A stretch of DNA of 64,000 bases from Burkholderia sp. IMCC1007. GTDB lineage: Bacteria; Pseudomonadota; Gammaproteobacteria; Burkholderiales; Burkholderiaceae. The translations under genes and the position numbers were made by a program. Every line of letters starts with the position of its first letter. Position 1 is the first letter of the stretch. Shown here piece by piece: positions 44,979 through 53,666 of this stretch. The notes below the pieces were generated by a model. That model saw nothing but the letters and a program-made list of their open reading frames with translations, made no database searches and was not told the DNA's origin. Where the stretch lies: assembly GCF_027257875.1 (NCBI RefSeq), contig NZ_JAPVQY010000002.1, positions 274,726 through 338,725 of the forward strand, written 5' to 3'.

Positions 44979-45020
44979 TACGTTCCCCTGTAGAACGCGA
45001 ACGCGATCTCACCATGCCTC

Positions 45021-45269
45021 TCATGCGGCATGCCGGTACGCACCAAGCGCCTGCCCCCTCACATTTGGCGGAAACACATTCCATGAGCCGTCATCGTGCC
45101 GAAAGAAAACAATTGCGAACCAGCCCTGCGGCCGAGCTATTCCGATGCGCACATAGCGCGTTCGGTCGGTTCGAGTTCGACTGAACTCCGTCACGCAGAT
45201 CGGGGCCACAGACGCTGACCCGAACCACTTGATAACCAGCGAACGCAAGGACCTATTGCCGGAGTTCAT
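45021..45269 (-). CDS. Small protein of unknown function (82 aa)
   Basis: Not recognised. Start ATG 45269 follows a GAGGGGAATGGGAA ribosome region. Residues 40-80 read RIGIARPQGWFAIVFFRHDD and GSWNVFPPNVRGQALGAYR, an aromatic-rich, globular-looking segment. It is the first leftward gene opposite the TetR gene at 45691, and the intervening region carries TetR-like inverted repeats, so it may be a target of that repressor. Confidence 0.55.
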   Translation of the reverse strand: MNSGNRSLRSLVIKWFGSASVAPICVTEFSRTRTDRTRYVRIGIARPQGWFAIVFFRHDDGSWNVFPPNVRGQALGAYRHAA

Positions 45270-45359
45270 TTCCCATTCCCCTCATCGCACACGCTTCCGA
45301 CATGCCCCCTGTGCATCGCGGGAACAACGCACTGTCGGTTGATCTCCTCACACGCAAAT

Positions 45360-45379
45360 TATAGGTTAATCAACCTATA
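45360..45379. promoter_or_regulatory. Inverted repeat TATAGGTT-N4-AACCTATA
   Basis: Perfect 8-bp arms (45360-45367 and 45372-45379), extendable by one more pair at 45359/45380. Likely operator of the TetR-family gene at 45691. Confidence 0.7.
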
Positions 45380-45478
45380 AAGCAAGATCGCACATGCTAG
45401 ACGAGGGTAAACGATTAACCGTCTATTACATTGTTTTTTATGATAAATTTAGATACACCCTTGCCCTCACGGCAGCGC

Positions 45479-45499
45479 AACCTATATTTATAATAGGTT
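45479..45499. promoter_or_regulatory. Second AACCTAT-N7-ATAGGTT repeat
   Basis: Arms AACCTAT (45479-45485) and ATAGGTT (45493-45499). It uses the same half-site as the repeat at 45360 with the arms in the opposite order. Confidence 0.6.
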
Positions 45500-45690
45500 A
45501 TTTAGCCTGCTTTCTGGCACTACTTCCCGGATAACGTCGCACAGAGGCCAGCAGTGCACTGGTCGAAAGGCGGCGAACTGGCAAGATGGATGCTTGCGGG
45601 ACTAGGATCGCGAGCCAACGCTCACGACCTGAGGGCAAACCTTGATTGCGGCGGAAGAGAAGATGCTCATCGCGCCGGTACGGAGACCAT

Positions 45691-46344
45691 GTGAGAAAAA
45701 TGACCCTTCCTTCTGCTGCGATCTTCGATCCACTGGCAGACGAGCCCGCAAGACGGCGTGGCAATCGGAAAAGTCGCGTACCCGAGATCATCGACGTCTC
45801 GATCAACGTCCTGATCGCAGAAGGATATGCGGGGTATACGATCAATCGCGTAGCCAACGATGCGGGCATTCGCCTGAGTACGTTACAGCACTATTTTTCG
45901 AATCGGGAAGCGCTGCTGCGCGCAACGCTCGAGGAGATCGCCAAACGCTATTTCGAACGCTTTCGAGGCTTCGCCGAAAATAAGAGGCGCTCTCCCCAGG
46001 CACGGCTCGAAGCGATCATTGACGATGCTTTCGTAGAATTTGCCAAACCCGGCCTTCCCGCATCCGTCCTGGAATGCTGGGGACTCGGACTGCATGAGCC
46101 GTTCGCGCGCGATATTGCCGTCGACATACAGCAACAGTTCACGCGCCTCTTTGCAAAGCTTGTCGAAGAGATCAATCCTGCGCTCTCGGCAGAAGAATGC
46201 GAATTGCGCGGCGCACTCATCATGACCAGTTTGGAAGGCCTGATCGTATTTCTTCGCTGGAATGAGGACGACGCCGCAAAGCGGCATCGCTTCCACAAGG
46301 CTACCAAGGTCGTCTGGAGCGGGTTCGGCAATGTTGACGAGTAG
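45691..46344 (+). CDS. TetR-family transcriptional regulator
   Basis: Helix-turn-helix near residues 30-75: RVPEIIDVSINVLIAEGYAG, YTINRVANDAGIRLSTLQHY and FSNREALLRATLEEIAKRY. GTG 45691 is chosen because GGAG lies five bases upstream; the ATG at 45700 is an alternative. The C-terminal domain has FAKPGLPASVLECWGLGLHE. Length 217 aa. It diverges from two small genes and, beyond them, the P450 operon; the AACCTATA repeats upstream are its probable sites. Confidence 0.9.
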   Translation: MRKMTLPSAAIFDPLADEPARRRGNRKSRVPEIIDVSINVLIAEGYAGYTINRVANDAGIRLSTLQHYFSNREALLRATLEEIAKRYFERFRGFAENKRRSPQARLEAIIDDAFVEFAKPGLPASVLECWGLGLHEPFARDIAVDIQQQFTRLFAKLVEEINPALSAEECELRGALIMTSLEGLIVFLRWNEDDAAKRHRFHKATKVVWSGFGNVDE

Positions 46345-46692
46345 GACGCGATCGGCTCTCAGGACGCCATTGCGAGCTAAGTAATCCACGTCAGCGTAAG
46401 GTTCGGATTGACCCATGGTCCACGGTCGTTCCAGCTATCGTGACACCAGGTTTCAAGCATCCCTCGATCACCTCAAGCTTAGCGAGTTCGTCGTATTTGC
46501 GCTGCCATCTCGCTTACGATCCGTGACCAGCCGGCCCTGTTTCTCTCCGCTTGTTCGTTCATATAAGCGTGTCCACGTTCGTACAACATGGAAAGTTCGC
46601 CGCCGTGATTAGGTCTCGCGACGAGAGGGTATCGCCCAATGACCGCTTACGGATTACCCAGCCGGGTCGTCGCCGCGCCCCAGCGCTGCCAT
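46345..46692. other. Gap between convergent TetR and chemoreceptor genes
   Basis: About 350 bp with no supportable gene. A sequence near 46570 (gtgtccacgttcgtacaac) shares only one half with the 17-bp inverted repeat and is not counted as a copy. Confidence 0.4.
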
Positions 46693-48291
46693 TCATATCG
46701 GCGCAGCCTGAGCAACTGAGAATTGTTGAGATTCGCCTGATTCAACTCCGAGCTTGAAAAACATGACCTCTTCCTTCATCTTGCCGGCCTGCTCCTGCAT
46801 CGACTGTGCTGCTGCTGCCGATTCCTCCACCAGTGCGGCGTTCTGCTGGGTCACTTCATCGATCTGGTCGATCGCTTGATGCACCTGTTCGATGCCCTGT
46901 GTCTGCTCCAGAGAAGCAGCTGAGATTTCGGCGACAACATCAGAGACTCGCGAGACTGCCTGATGAATATGATCCATAGCAATGCTGACCTCGCCAGCCC
47001 GACGCGTACCTTGGCTAACCTTCTGCGTGGATACCTCGATCAGGTCCTTGATTTCCTTGGCTGCCGCAGAAGCACGCTGCGCAAGCGACCGAACCTCCCC
47101 AGCGACCACCGCAAAACCGCGTCCCTGTTCACCCGCACGGGCTGCCTCCACCGCAGCGTTGAGCGCCAGAATATTGGTCTGAAAGGCAATTCCTTCGATC
47201 ATGCCGGTGATCTCCGCCACTCGTGCGGAATCGGCGTTGATCTGATTGATCGTCTCCACCATGACATCGACGTCACGGCGCCCCGTGCCAGCCAACTCGC
47301 AAGCACTGACAGCCAGCGAGTTTGCTTGCCTCGCATTCTCAGCGTTTTGCCTGACTGTCTCGGTCAGCTCGGTCATGCTCGCAGCAGTTTGCTCCAACGA
47401 AGCAGCCTGTTCAGCAGTACGAACTGAAAGGTCTTGATTGCCCGCGGAAATCTGGCTTGTCGAAGTAGCAATCGTATCGGCACCGGATCGCACTTCCGAG
47501 ACGACCCTGACCAAACTGTCATTCATCTCTTTGAGAGATTTCAAAAGAAGGCCGGTCTCATCTCTTGTTTTTACTTCTATCCGGCTGCTCAAATCTCCGC
47601 TAGCCACTGTGCCGGCAATCTTCACAGCCTGCCTCAGGGGAAGGATGATGGAAAAGCTGAGCCACGCTGACACACCTATGCCCAGCACAACCGACAAAAC
47701 TGCGAGGCCCAGCAATTTCGCCCGTGTAGTCTGAAAGACGTTTTCAGCGCGCTCGCCGCTCACTCGAACGCGCTCTGTCTGATACCTGATCAGCTCCCTG
47801 AGTGCATCAAAATAGTTTCGCTGATCCGTGCTCAATTTGTTCAGCAGTAACTCTTTGGCCTCGGCCTTCCTTCCAGAAGCAACGAGTTCCATGAACTCAT
47901 TTTGCGAAACCCCATACAAATCCCTGGTCTCCAGAACGATCCGAAGCAAATCCTTACCGCGCGCCGAATTTATAGAGACCTTCAGCCTTGAACAATTATC
48001 GTCGTTCTCGCTATTATTTTTTAATATCCCAACCTTCTCCCTCTCAAAACTCAAAGGATCATCAAAAATAAGCGTATTCCGCATACTTCTTGCATTACGG
48101 TTTACTATATCAATTATTTCGTAAGAATAAGCCGCGCCCCGGTACCCGTCATTTATAATCGAACTATTTTCAACACTTACTAGTCTCAATCCCGATATCC
48201 CAAACCATGTGCAGAGGGCATAAACGGAAAGGAATAGCAGAGCTGCCAACCCCATCCGAGTGCCAATTTTCAAGTTCCCGGCATTCATCAT
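46693..48291 (-). CDS. Methyl-accepting chemotaxis protein
   Basis: Membrane chemoreceptor signalling to CheA/CheW. Transmembrane segment 1 is at about residues 13-33 (MGLAALLFLSVYALCTWFGI). A periplasmic four-helix-bundle-like sensor of about 160 residues follows, then transmembrane segment 2 (LLGLAVLSVVLGIGVSAWLS) and HAMP. The conserved signalling hairpin is GIAFQTNILALNAAVEAARA then GEQGRGFAVVAGEVRSLAQR. No C-terminal CheR-binding pentapeptide is seen. Start ATG 48291 is preferred over GTG 48300, whose own GTGGA serves as a weak ribosome site. Length 532 aa. Its place among catabolic genes suggests it senses the pathway substrate. Confidence 0.92.
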   Translation of the reverse strand: MMNAGNLKIGTRMGLAALLFLSVYALCTWFGISGLRLVSVENSSIINDGYRGAAYSYEIIDIVNRNARSMRNTLIFDDPLSFEREKVGILKNNSENDDNCSRLKVSINSARGKDLLRIVLETRDLYGVSQNEFMELVASGRKAEAKELLLNKLSTDQRNYFDALRELIRYQTERVRVSGERAENVFQTTRAKLLGLAVLSVVLGIGVSAWLSFSIILPLRQAVKIAGTVASGDLSSRIEVKTRDETGLLLKSLKEMNDSLVRVVSEVRSGADTIATSTSQISAGNQDLSVRTAEQAASLEQTAASMTELTETVRQNAENARQANSLAVSACELAGTGRRDVDVMVETINQINADSARVAEITGMIEGIAFQTNILALNAAVEAARAGEQGRGFAVVAGEVRSLAQRASAAAKEIKDLIEVSTQKVSQGTRRAGEVSIAMDHIHQAVSRVSDVVAEISAASLEQTQGIEQVHQAIDQIDEVTQQNAALVEESAAAAQSMQEQAGKMKEEVMFFKLGVESGESQQFSVAQAAPI

Positions 48292-48521
48292 TAGATCCAC
48301 TTTTCTTGATTATTCTCGACATATCGCGACCGACTCTGACGATATCACAGCTCAAATCGATATCACCACCGGCGAACAATCTCGTTATCTTCAGCCACGG
48401 ACCTTACATCGACCTTAAAAAATGACACATTTTTAATTTTATAACCCGCCCATCAACATTAATTCCAACTCCCCTCTGGACCCGATCGGGTTAGAACTCT
48501 CCCAGGGAAAGAGCCAATCAT

Positions 48522-49790
48522 CTATGCAGAAACGGCAGCAACGTTACTGGAGCGACGACGGGTAAAAATCAATATCAATGCCCCAAGCACTGGCCCTGCT
48601 GCAAGCGTCAGCAGCGGATACGAGAAGGAGTGTGATCGCGCATATACTGCTCCGACGACAAGCGGCGCCATCGCACTGCCCAATTGCCAGACCGCAGTTG
48701 TCAATCCTGCCGCCAGACCAGCTGCCTTCGCCCCTGAAGTCTGCGTGACCTGCGCTACGAGCACCGGCGTGTAACCGAAGGCAACCGCTCCGAGAAACGG
48801 GGCCGCGATATAGAATTCCTGCGCGGTCGAACAACGGCTGAACACGAGAAGCATCCCGGCGAAACAAGCCAGCGAGAGCACTCCAAGGAGCTTTGTTGCG
48901 CCATCAAACAGATCTGATAGCCAACCCAGCAACGGTTTCGTCAGAACAGCGCCTACACCGAACAGCACAAAGATCCGGCCTGCCGTTACCGGATCGATTT
49001 CATACTGTTTGATCATCAGCGCATTTCCCCACGCAGTGAAACCTACAGTCGCCCAGAGTGCGCCAAGACCGGCCAATGCGAGCAGCACCAGATTCCTGTT
49101 CTTGACCAACGCTCTGATTTCGTCCGTGGTAATGTGGGCAAAGGCTGCCTTTGTCGGAGCGTCTCTCAGTGCACGGCTCGAGACGAAAGCCCAACCAAAA
49201 GTGCAAAGCCCAAGGGCCCTGAATGCGTTCTGCCACCCGAATGCATTCGACAACAACGGAATCGTTGCGTTAGCTATGACGACGGCGAAAGACGTGGCTG
49301 TCGTGTAGAGGCCGAGAGCACGGCCACGATCCTTTCCGAACCACGACGTTATTATTTTGACGCCCGTGGGGTAGTCAGCTCCCGCAGCCAGCCCCATGAT
49401 CGTCTGAATTGCGAACCCAGTTCTCAAATCATTCGCATACCCGAATGCAAACGTCGATATTCCGAGAAGAATCAATGTGTACGTCAGGGTGCGTCGGCCT
49501 CCGATCACATCGGTCAGAAAGCCACCCCCAACATTCGCAACGACATATCCAACATAAAACGCGGTCACAAAGGCACCCAGCATTGCAACTGATATTCCGA
49601 GAGAATGTCCGACTGGTGCTGACACGGTGCTCCAAGCAGCTCTACTAACGCAACTCAACAGAAAAGACATCCAGACAACTAAGAGAATAACCCAACGGTA
49701 TGGTGATTGCTCTGTTCCCTCTGGCGTCGACGCAGAATTTTCCGGGGGAGCATCAGAAATATTTCGTGACCCAGTCGTCGTTGATTCCAT
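48522..49790 (-). CDS. MFS transporter, anion:cation symporter-like
   Basis: Twelve-span inner-membrane importer. After a hydrophilic 30-residue N-terminus come WVILLVVWMSFLLSCVSRAA, GGGFLTDVIGGRRTLTYTLI (motif A) and GLAAGADYPTGVKIITSWFG with RGRALGLYTTATSFAVV, a layout of the ACS family that carries organic acid anions. Start ATG 49790 has GGAGG seven bases upstream. Length 422 aa. It lies between a chemoreceptor gene and a GabD-like gene, both leftward. Confidence 0.88.
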   Translation of the reverse strand: MESTTTGSRNISDAPPENSASTPEGTEQSPYRWVILLVVWMSFLLSCVSRAAWSTVSAPVGHSLGISVAMLGAFVTAFYVGYVVANVGGGFLTDVIGGRRTLTYTLILLGISTFAFGYANDLRTGFAIQTIMGLAAGADYPTGVKIITSWFGKDRGRALGLYTTATSFAVVIANATIPLLSNAFGWQNAFRALGLCTFGWAFVSSRALRDAPTKAAFAHITTDEIRALVKNRNLVLLALAGLGALWATVGFTAWGNALMIKQYEIDPVTAGRIFVLFGVGAVLTKPLLGWLSDLFDGATKLLGVLSLACFAGMLLVFSRCSTAQEFYIAAPFLGAVAFGYTPVLVAQVTQTSGAKAAGLAAGLTTAVWQLGSAMAPLVVGAVYARSHSFSYPLLTLAAGPVLGALILIFTRRRSSNVAAVSA

Positions 49791-50074
49791 TATTCCCCTC
49801 CATTACGCTAGATGCGTGTAAACATATCGAGCCGCTTGACGCGCGAAAATCCAATATTAATATTCTGAATGTCGTGCCGGCGAAACTCTCCCCACTGAAC
49901 TTTGCGGCAGAACTCGCCTGCGGCGTGCATTTTCGCATTCGAATAACTTACCATTCCGGCCAGACCGCCGGCACATCGTGTGCCGTGCGGAAATAAAATA
50001 CTACTACTCTTGACATATCCAGAATATTTAAAATCTCGATTTAAATAATTGCTTAAAATAATCCGATAATTTTC

Positions 50075-51526
50075 TTAGACAGCCATGCATAAATACTTAG
50101 TTTCGAGATACTCCTCGATACCAAGGTAGGAACCCTCGCGCCCCATACCAGATTGCTTGACACCACCAAACGGCGCAGCTGCCGTACTGATCAGGCCGCT
50201 ATTGATTCCGACCATGCCATATTCGAGGGCCGTTGAAACACGCCACGTACGGCGCGCGCTTTCGGTGTAGAAATACGCAGCCAATCCGAACTCTGTGTCG
50301 TTCGCCATGCGAATGGCTTCGTCTTCTGTATGGAACCGAAATACAGGCGCCACTGGACCGAAAATCTCTTCCTTTGCAATACGCATCTCCGGCAGCACAT
50401 CCGTAATAATAGTTGGCTCGTAAAAGGTACCGCCCAAGGCATGAACTTTGCCGCCAGTGATCACACGTGCGCCGCGGCGGGTAGCATCGTCAACCAGTTC
50501 CTGGACCTTGCGAAGCGCGTCAGCATCGATCATCGGTCCTTGTGCAACACCCGGCTCCATCCCGTCACCCACGCGAAGCGCCCGAACCGTGGCATGGAGC
50601 TTCGAGACGAAGGCATCATGGACGCTGTCGTGAACCAGCATCCGATTCGCGCAGACACAAGTCTGTCCGGTGTTGCGGTACTTTGAAATCATTGCGCCCT
50701 CTACGGCCGCATCCAGGTCTGCATCCTCGAACACAATGAAGGGGGCGTTGCCACCGAGTTCCAGCGACATCTTCTTCAGTGTTGGCGCGCATTGGGCGGC
50801 CAACTGCCGCCCGACTTCCGTCGAGCCTGTGAAGGTCAACTTGCGAACAATGGGGCTAGCCGTCAGCACACCACCGATTACACGTGAACTGCCGCTCAAC
50901 ACGCTAAATACGCCAGCGGGAACACCCGCACGAACTGCAAGTTCCGCCATGGCGAGCGCTGACAGTGGCGTTTGCTGAGCTGGCTTGACGATGATGGTAC
51001 AACCCGCGGCGAGAGCCGGCGCCACCTTCCGCGTGATCATCGCCGCTGGGAAATTCCACGGCGTAATTGCGGCGCAAACCCCCACAGGCTCCTTGGTGAC
51101 GACTATGCGCTTGTCGGGCCAGGGCGAAGGGATTGTAGCCCCGTATACACGGCGAGCCTCTTCAGAAAACCACTGGATATATGATGCGGCGTACGCGATT
51201 TCGCCGCGTGACTCGGCCAGAGGCTTGCCCTGTTCGGAAGTCATCAGAATAGCCAGGTCTTCCTGGTTTTCCATCATCAACCGGAACCAGACATGCAACA
51301 CTTCTGCGCGCGACTCAGCAGTTCGAGCTCGCCATGCATGCAGCGCTTGCTCAGCACCCGCTATCGCTCGACGCGTTTCGGCCTCGCCCATGCTTGGAAC
51401 GGTCGCGACCAATTCACCGGTTGCCGGATTGATGACTTCAATATGCGCACCGCTCTCCGCGCCGGTCCATTTTCCATCTAGCAGACATTCTGTCTTCAGC
51501 AGATCTGCATCCTTCAGTTTAATCAT
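50075..51526 (-). CDS. Succinate-semialdehyde-dehydrogenase-like aldehyde dehydrogenase (GabD family)
   Basis: NAD(P)-dependent semialdehyde oxidation. Markers are LLDGKWTGAESGAHIEVINP, AAITPWNFPAAMITRKVAPA, the base in MSLELGGNAPFIVFEDADLD, the catalytic Cys in KYRNTGQTCVCANRMLVHD and PFGGVKQSGMGREGSYLGIE. These closely follow GabD. Start ATG 51526 lacks an obvious ribosome site but precedes the conserved N-terminus correctly. Length 483 aa. In an hpa setting such enzymes (HpaB2/GabD-like) oxidise the succinate semialdehyde released by HpaI; here hpaI is broken, so the gene may be a survivor of that pathway. Confidence 0.88.
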   Translation of the reverse strand: MIKLKDADLLKTECLLDGKWTGAESGAHIEVINPATGELVATVPSMGEAETRRAIAGAEQALHAWRARTAESRAEVLHVWFRLMMENQEDLAILMTSEQGKPLAESRGEIAYAASYIQWFSEEARRVYGATIPSPWPDKRIVVTKEPVGVCAAITPWNFPAAMITRKVAPALAAGCTIIVKPAQQTPLSALAMAELAVRAGVPAGVFSVLSGSSRVIGGVLTASPIVRKLTFTGSTEVGRQLAAQCAPTLKKMSLELGGNAPFIVFEDADLDAAVEGAMISKYRNTGQTCVCANRMLVHDSVHDAFVSKLHATVRALRVGDGMEPGVAQGPMIDADALRKVQELVDDATRRGARVITGGKVHALGGTFYEPTIITDVLPEMRIAKEEIFGPVAPVFRFHTEDEAIRMANDTEFGLAAYFYTESARRTWRVSTALEYGMVGINSGLISTAAAPFGGVKQSGMGREGSYLGIEEYLETKYLCMAV

Positions 51527-51552
51527 GGGATTGGAAAAAATAGTGAATGTTA

Positions 51553-51880
51553 TTAGTACACCGACGAGGTTTTAACCTCTCCGGATGATTCATGCTTGTC
51601 GAAGTAAGCGGCCAGTTCCCGGGCCGCGCGGGCTAGAAGCGCAGTGTCCACACAAACAGCCGCAAACAACGCACCGCCTTCGACGTAGCGCTTTGCCAAT
51701 ACACGCTCTACCGTCAGGCGGCAGAACGCCTTGCCTGCTCGACGCACTGCGCCAATCCCGTCGAGGATGGCTCGCTGGACCTCGGGGTGATCTGGCTGCC
51801 CGAGGTAGCCCATAGCGGCCGAAAGATCAGCTGGTACGAAACACACCCCGTCGACTCTCTGTACCACCATGATCACATCT
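51553..51880 (-). pseudogene. hpaI: hpaI remnant (HpaI-family aldolase, C-terminal part)
   Basis: Reading leftward, DGVCFVPADLSAAMGYLGQP, HPEVQRAILDGIGAVRRAGK and LFAAVCVDTALLARAARELA match the C-terminal 40 percent of 4-hydroxy-2-oxoheptane-1,7-dioate aldolase. The N-terminal catalytic region is missing; the sequence abuts a piece of hpaE. The frame is open to 51553, so the break is a deletion. Confidence 0.8.
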
Positions 51881-51920
51881 AGGTTGTCCACCCCCCGCCT
51901 GTATCTCTGCCTGCCTGCCG

Positions 51921-52025
51921 ACCCGCGGCGACCACAGCCAACACCTCCTGCGTCGCCGGGTTAACTGTCTCGAAGTATTGGTTGCTCTCGACGGCCTTGC
52001 CGTCGATCAGATGTTGGATCCGCAC
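51921..52025 (-). pseudogene. hpaE: hpaE remnant (HpaE-type aldehyde dehydrogenase, N-terminal 35 residues)
   Basis: From GTG 52025 the protein reads RIQHLIDGKAVESNQYFETV then NPATQEVLAVVAAG, the N-terminus of 5-carboxymethyl-2-hydroxymuconate semialdehyde dehydrogenase. After about 35 residues homology stops and the sequence runs into the hpaI remnant. The bulk of hpaE and whatever stood between it and hpaI (hpaD, hpaF, hpaH in intact clusters) is gone. Confidence 0.78.
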
Positions 52026-52036
52026 AATGAAATTCC

Positions 52037-52803
52037 TTATCGACCAAACGCTGAGTCGCCGACGATAGTGCCGCGCAGGGAACCGATACAATCGATCTCG
52101 CACACTACCTCGTCACCCTCATTAACGTTAACGACACCGTCCGGCGTGCCCGTCAGAATCACGTCCCGTGGAAGTAGTGTCATGAAACTGCTGAGGTGCT
52201 CGATCAACGCCGGGATATCATTGATCATGTCGGCGGTTGTACCGCGCTGCGCCACCTCACCGTTGACCAACGTACGCATTTGCAGCACATGCGGGTCCGG
52301 CACATCGGCGGCATCCACGAACCACGGTCAGAGCACCGTGCAGGTATCGCGATTCTTGACCCGCAAAATTCGGGCGATACCAGTTCTCCAAGTAGTCGCG
52401 GATCGCACAGTCGTTGCATACCGTGTAGCTAGCTACATACGCCATCGCCTCGCTTACCTTCACGCCTTTGGCCGGCTTGCCGATGACTGCTGCCAGTTCG
52501 CTCGTAGTGCATGAAGGTGGCATCTCGCGGTCGCCGCGTCTGTGCGTTATGACCAACCAAGGTGCCAGGCCCCTTCATGAACACCTGTGGCTCGTCCTTT
52601 GACGTCACCGTCAGTTCCTTCGAAAGCTCCTTGACGTGATCGGCATAGTTCAGGCCGAGTGCGACGACCGTACCCACCTCTAACGGCGTCAACCATACGA
52701 CGGCATCCTAGCTGACCACGCGGCCATCGGTGAGCTTCAAGCCCTTCTCATGCGGCGTAGCACAGTGGATGGCTCCGCCGTAAGCAACACGTGCGCTCTT
52801 CAT
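52037..52803 (-). pseudogene. hpaG2: hpaG2 pseudogene (FAH-domain isomerase/decarboxylase)
   Basis: The start ATG 52803 overlaps the hpaG1 stop by ATGA. The protein reads MKSARVAYGGAIHCATPHEK, then a TAG at 52708-52710 where Glu is expected, then LEVGTVVALGLNYADHVKEL, and MHYE, where a two-base loss shifts the frame. VASYTVCNDCAIRDYLENWY follows in the new frame, then an extra T shifts it again before LRVKNRDTCTVL. A TGA at 52328-52330 stands where Gly is expected, and finally PHVLQMRTLVNGEVAQRGTT and VILTGTPDGVVNVNEGDEVV. Two stops and two indels make it dead, though every segment is still recognisable. Confidence 0.85.
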
Positions 52804-53471
52804 ACAATCGCCCCCTGCAGTTCGCCGATCCCCTTGGCACTCACCTCAAAGCGTTGACCCTTGCGCACGTATGGCATGCATGCACAGGCACCCAACATCA
52901 GGATATCGCCGGGCGAAAGTGTCATGAACTCCGTCACGTCCGCCAGAAGTTGAGCGGTCGGACGGATCATTCCTCCCATAGTCGTCGTCAGCCGGTATTC
53001 GCCGTCGATCTCGACTGCGATCGATATCGCGTCGGGATCACCGATTATCGACAGCGGTGCAATGCGGGGACCGACGAAGCACGAGCCGTCGCGAGCGACA
53101 AAACGCATCGACGGACGATAAAAGCCTTCGTGTGGCAGGCACAGGTCCGCAATCAACGTCACGCCAGCCGCGTGCGCCAAGGCCTCAACTGGCGTCACTC
53201 GGCTTGCCGGGCGGCTTATCACAATGCCCACCGTAGCGCGCAGCAGCAGAACATCAATCTCCTCCGGCATCGGCATCGACTGGCCGCTGTACGACAGCGT
53301 ATTACGTGGTTTCACATAAAGCACAGGTGCCTTGGGCCGGGCATTGTATGGTGGCTGACAGGCCGCGTCACCAATGCTGTCTAGTGCGTCACGTTGGTTC
53401 AGCAGCGTGCCATAGACGATGCCCGACAAGCTATATGGCTGTTCATCGAACAACAGGAACGGTCCGCTCAT
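52800..53471 (-). CDS. hpaG1: HpaG1-like FAH-family subunit
   Basis: N-terminal half-enzyme of the 2-hydroxyhepta-2,4-diene-1,7-dioate isomerase / 5-oxopent-3-ene-1,2,5-tricarboxylate decarboxylase pair. Markers: YSLSGIVYGTLLNQRDALDS, PPYNARPKAPVLYVKPRNTL, and VARDGSCFVGPRIAPLS, where intact relatives have DGFCPxGP. LLADVTEFMTLSPGDILMLG also fits. ATG 53471 is taken as the start. The frame is intact over 223 residues. With its partner HpaG2 destroyed and hpaE and hpaI deleted, the gene is probably non-functional in its old pathway; the altered metal-site surroundings agree with relaxed selection. Confidence 0.75.
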   Translation of the reverse strand: MSGPFLLFDEQPYSLSGIVYGTLLNQRDALDSIGDAACQPPYNARPKAPVLYVKPRNTLSYSGQSMPMPEEIDVLLLRATVGIVISRPASRVTPVEALAHAAGVTLIADLCLPHEGFYRPSMRFVARDGSCFVGPRIAPLSIIGDPDAISIAVEIDGEYRLTTTMGGMIRPTAQLLADVTEFMTLSPGDILMLGACACMPYVRKGQRFEVSAKGIGELQGAIV

Positions 53472-53666
53472 CGTCCTAATTCTCAAAAATGATCCAGGGC
53501 TTCAGGAGGACCTATGTCGCAGCGGCGACCATTCCATTCACTTCCGCCACGGCCCCCGAGTCCCCGACCAGTACGCCCTGAAGTGTCCCGATTGATGGGG
53601 AACACTCAACGGGAGCAACATGCCGCCCGCATGACGCATGCCTGGGGTGCATAGACTCACCCGCGT

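Larger units (their letters stand above)
45270..45690. other. Divergent promoter region with TetR-like operators
   Basis: About 420 bp, AT-rich between 45360 and 45500, between the leftward small genes and the rightward TetR gene. It contains two inverted repeats built on AACCTATA half-sites. Confidence 0.6.

Noticed and set aside
45360..45500. CRISPR or phage repeat array
   Set aside because: Only two inverted repeats with operator-like size; no regular spacer pattern and no cas genes.
46560..46590. A sixth copy of the 17-bp repeat (gtgtccacgttcgtacaac)
   Set aside because: Only the left half matches; the right half lacks CGGACA and the site lies between convergent genes.
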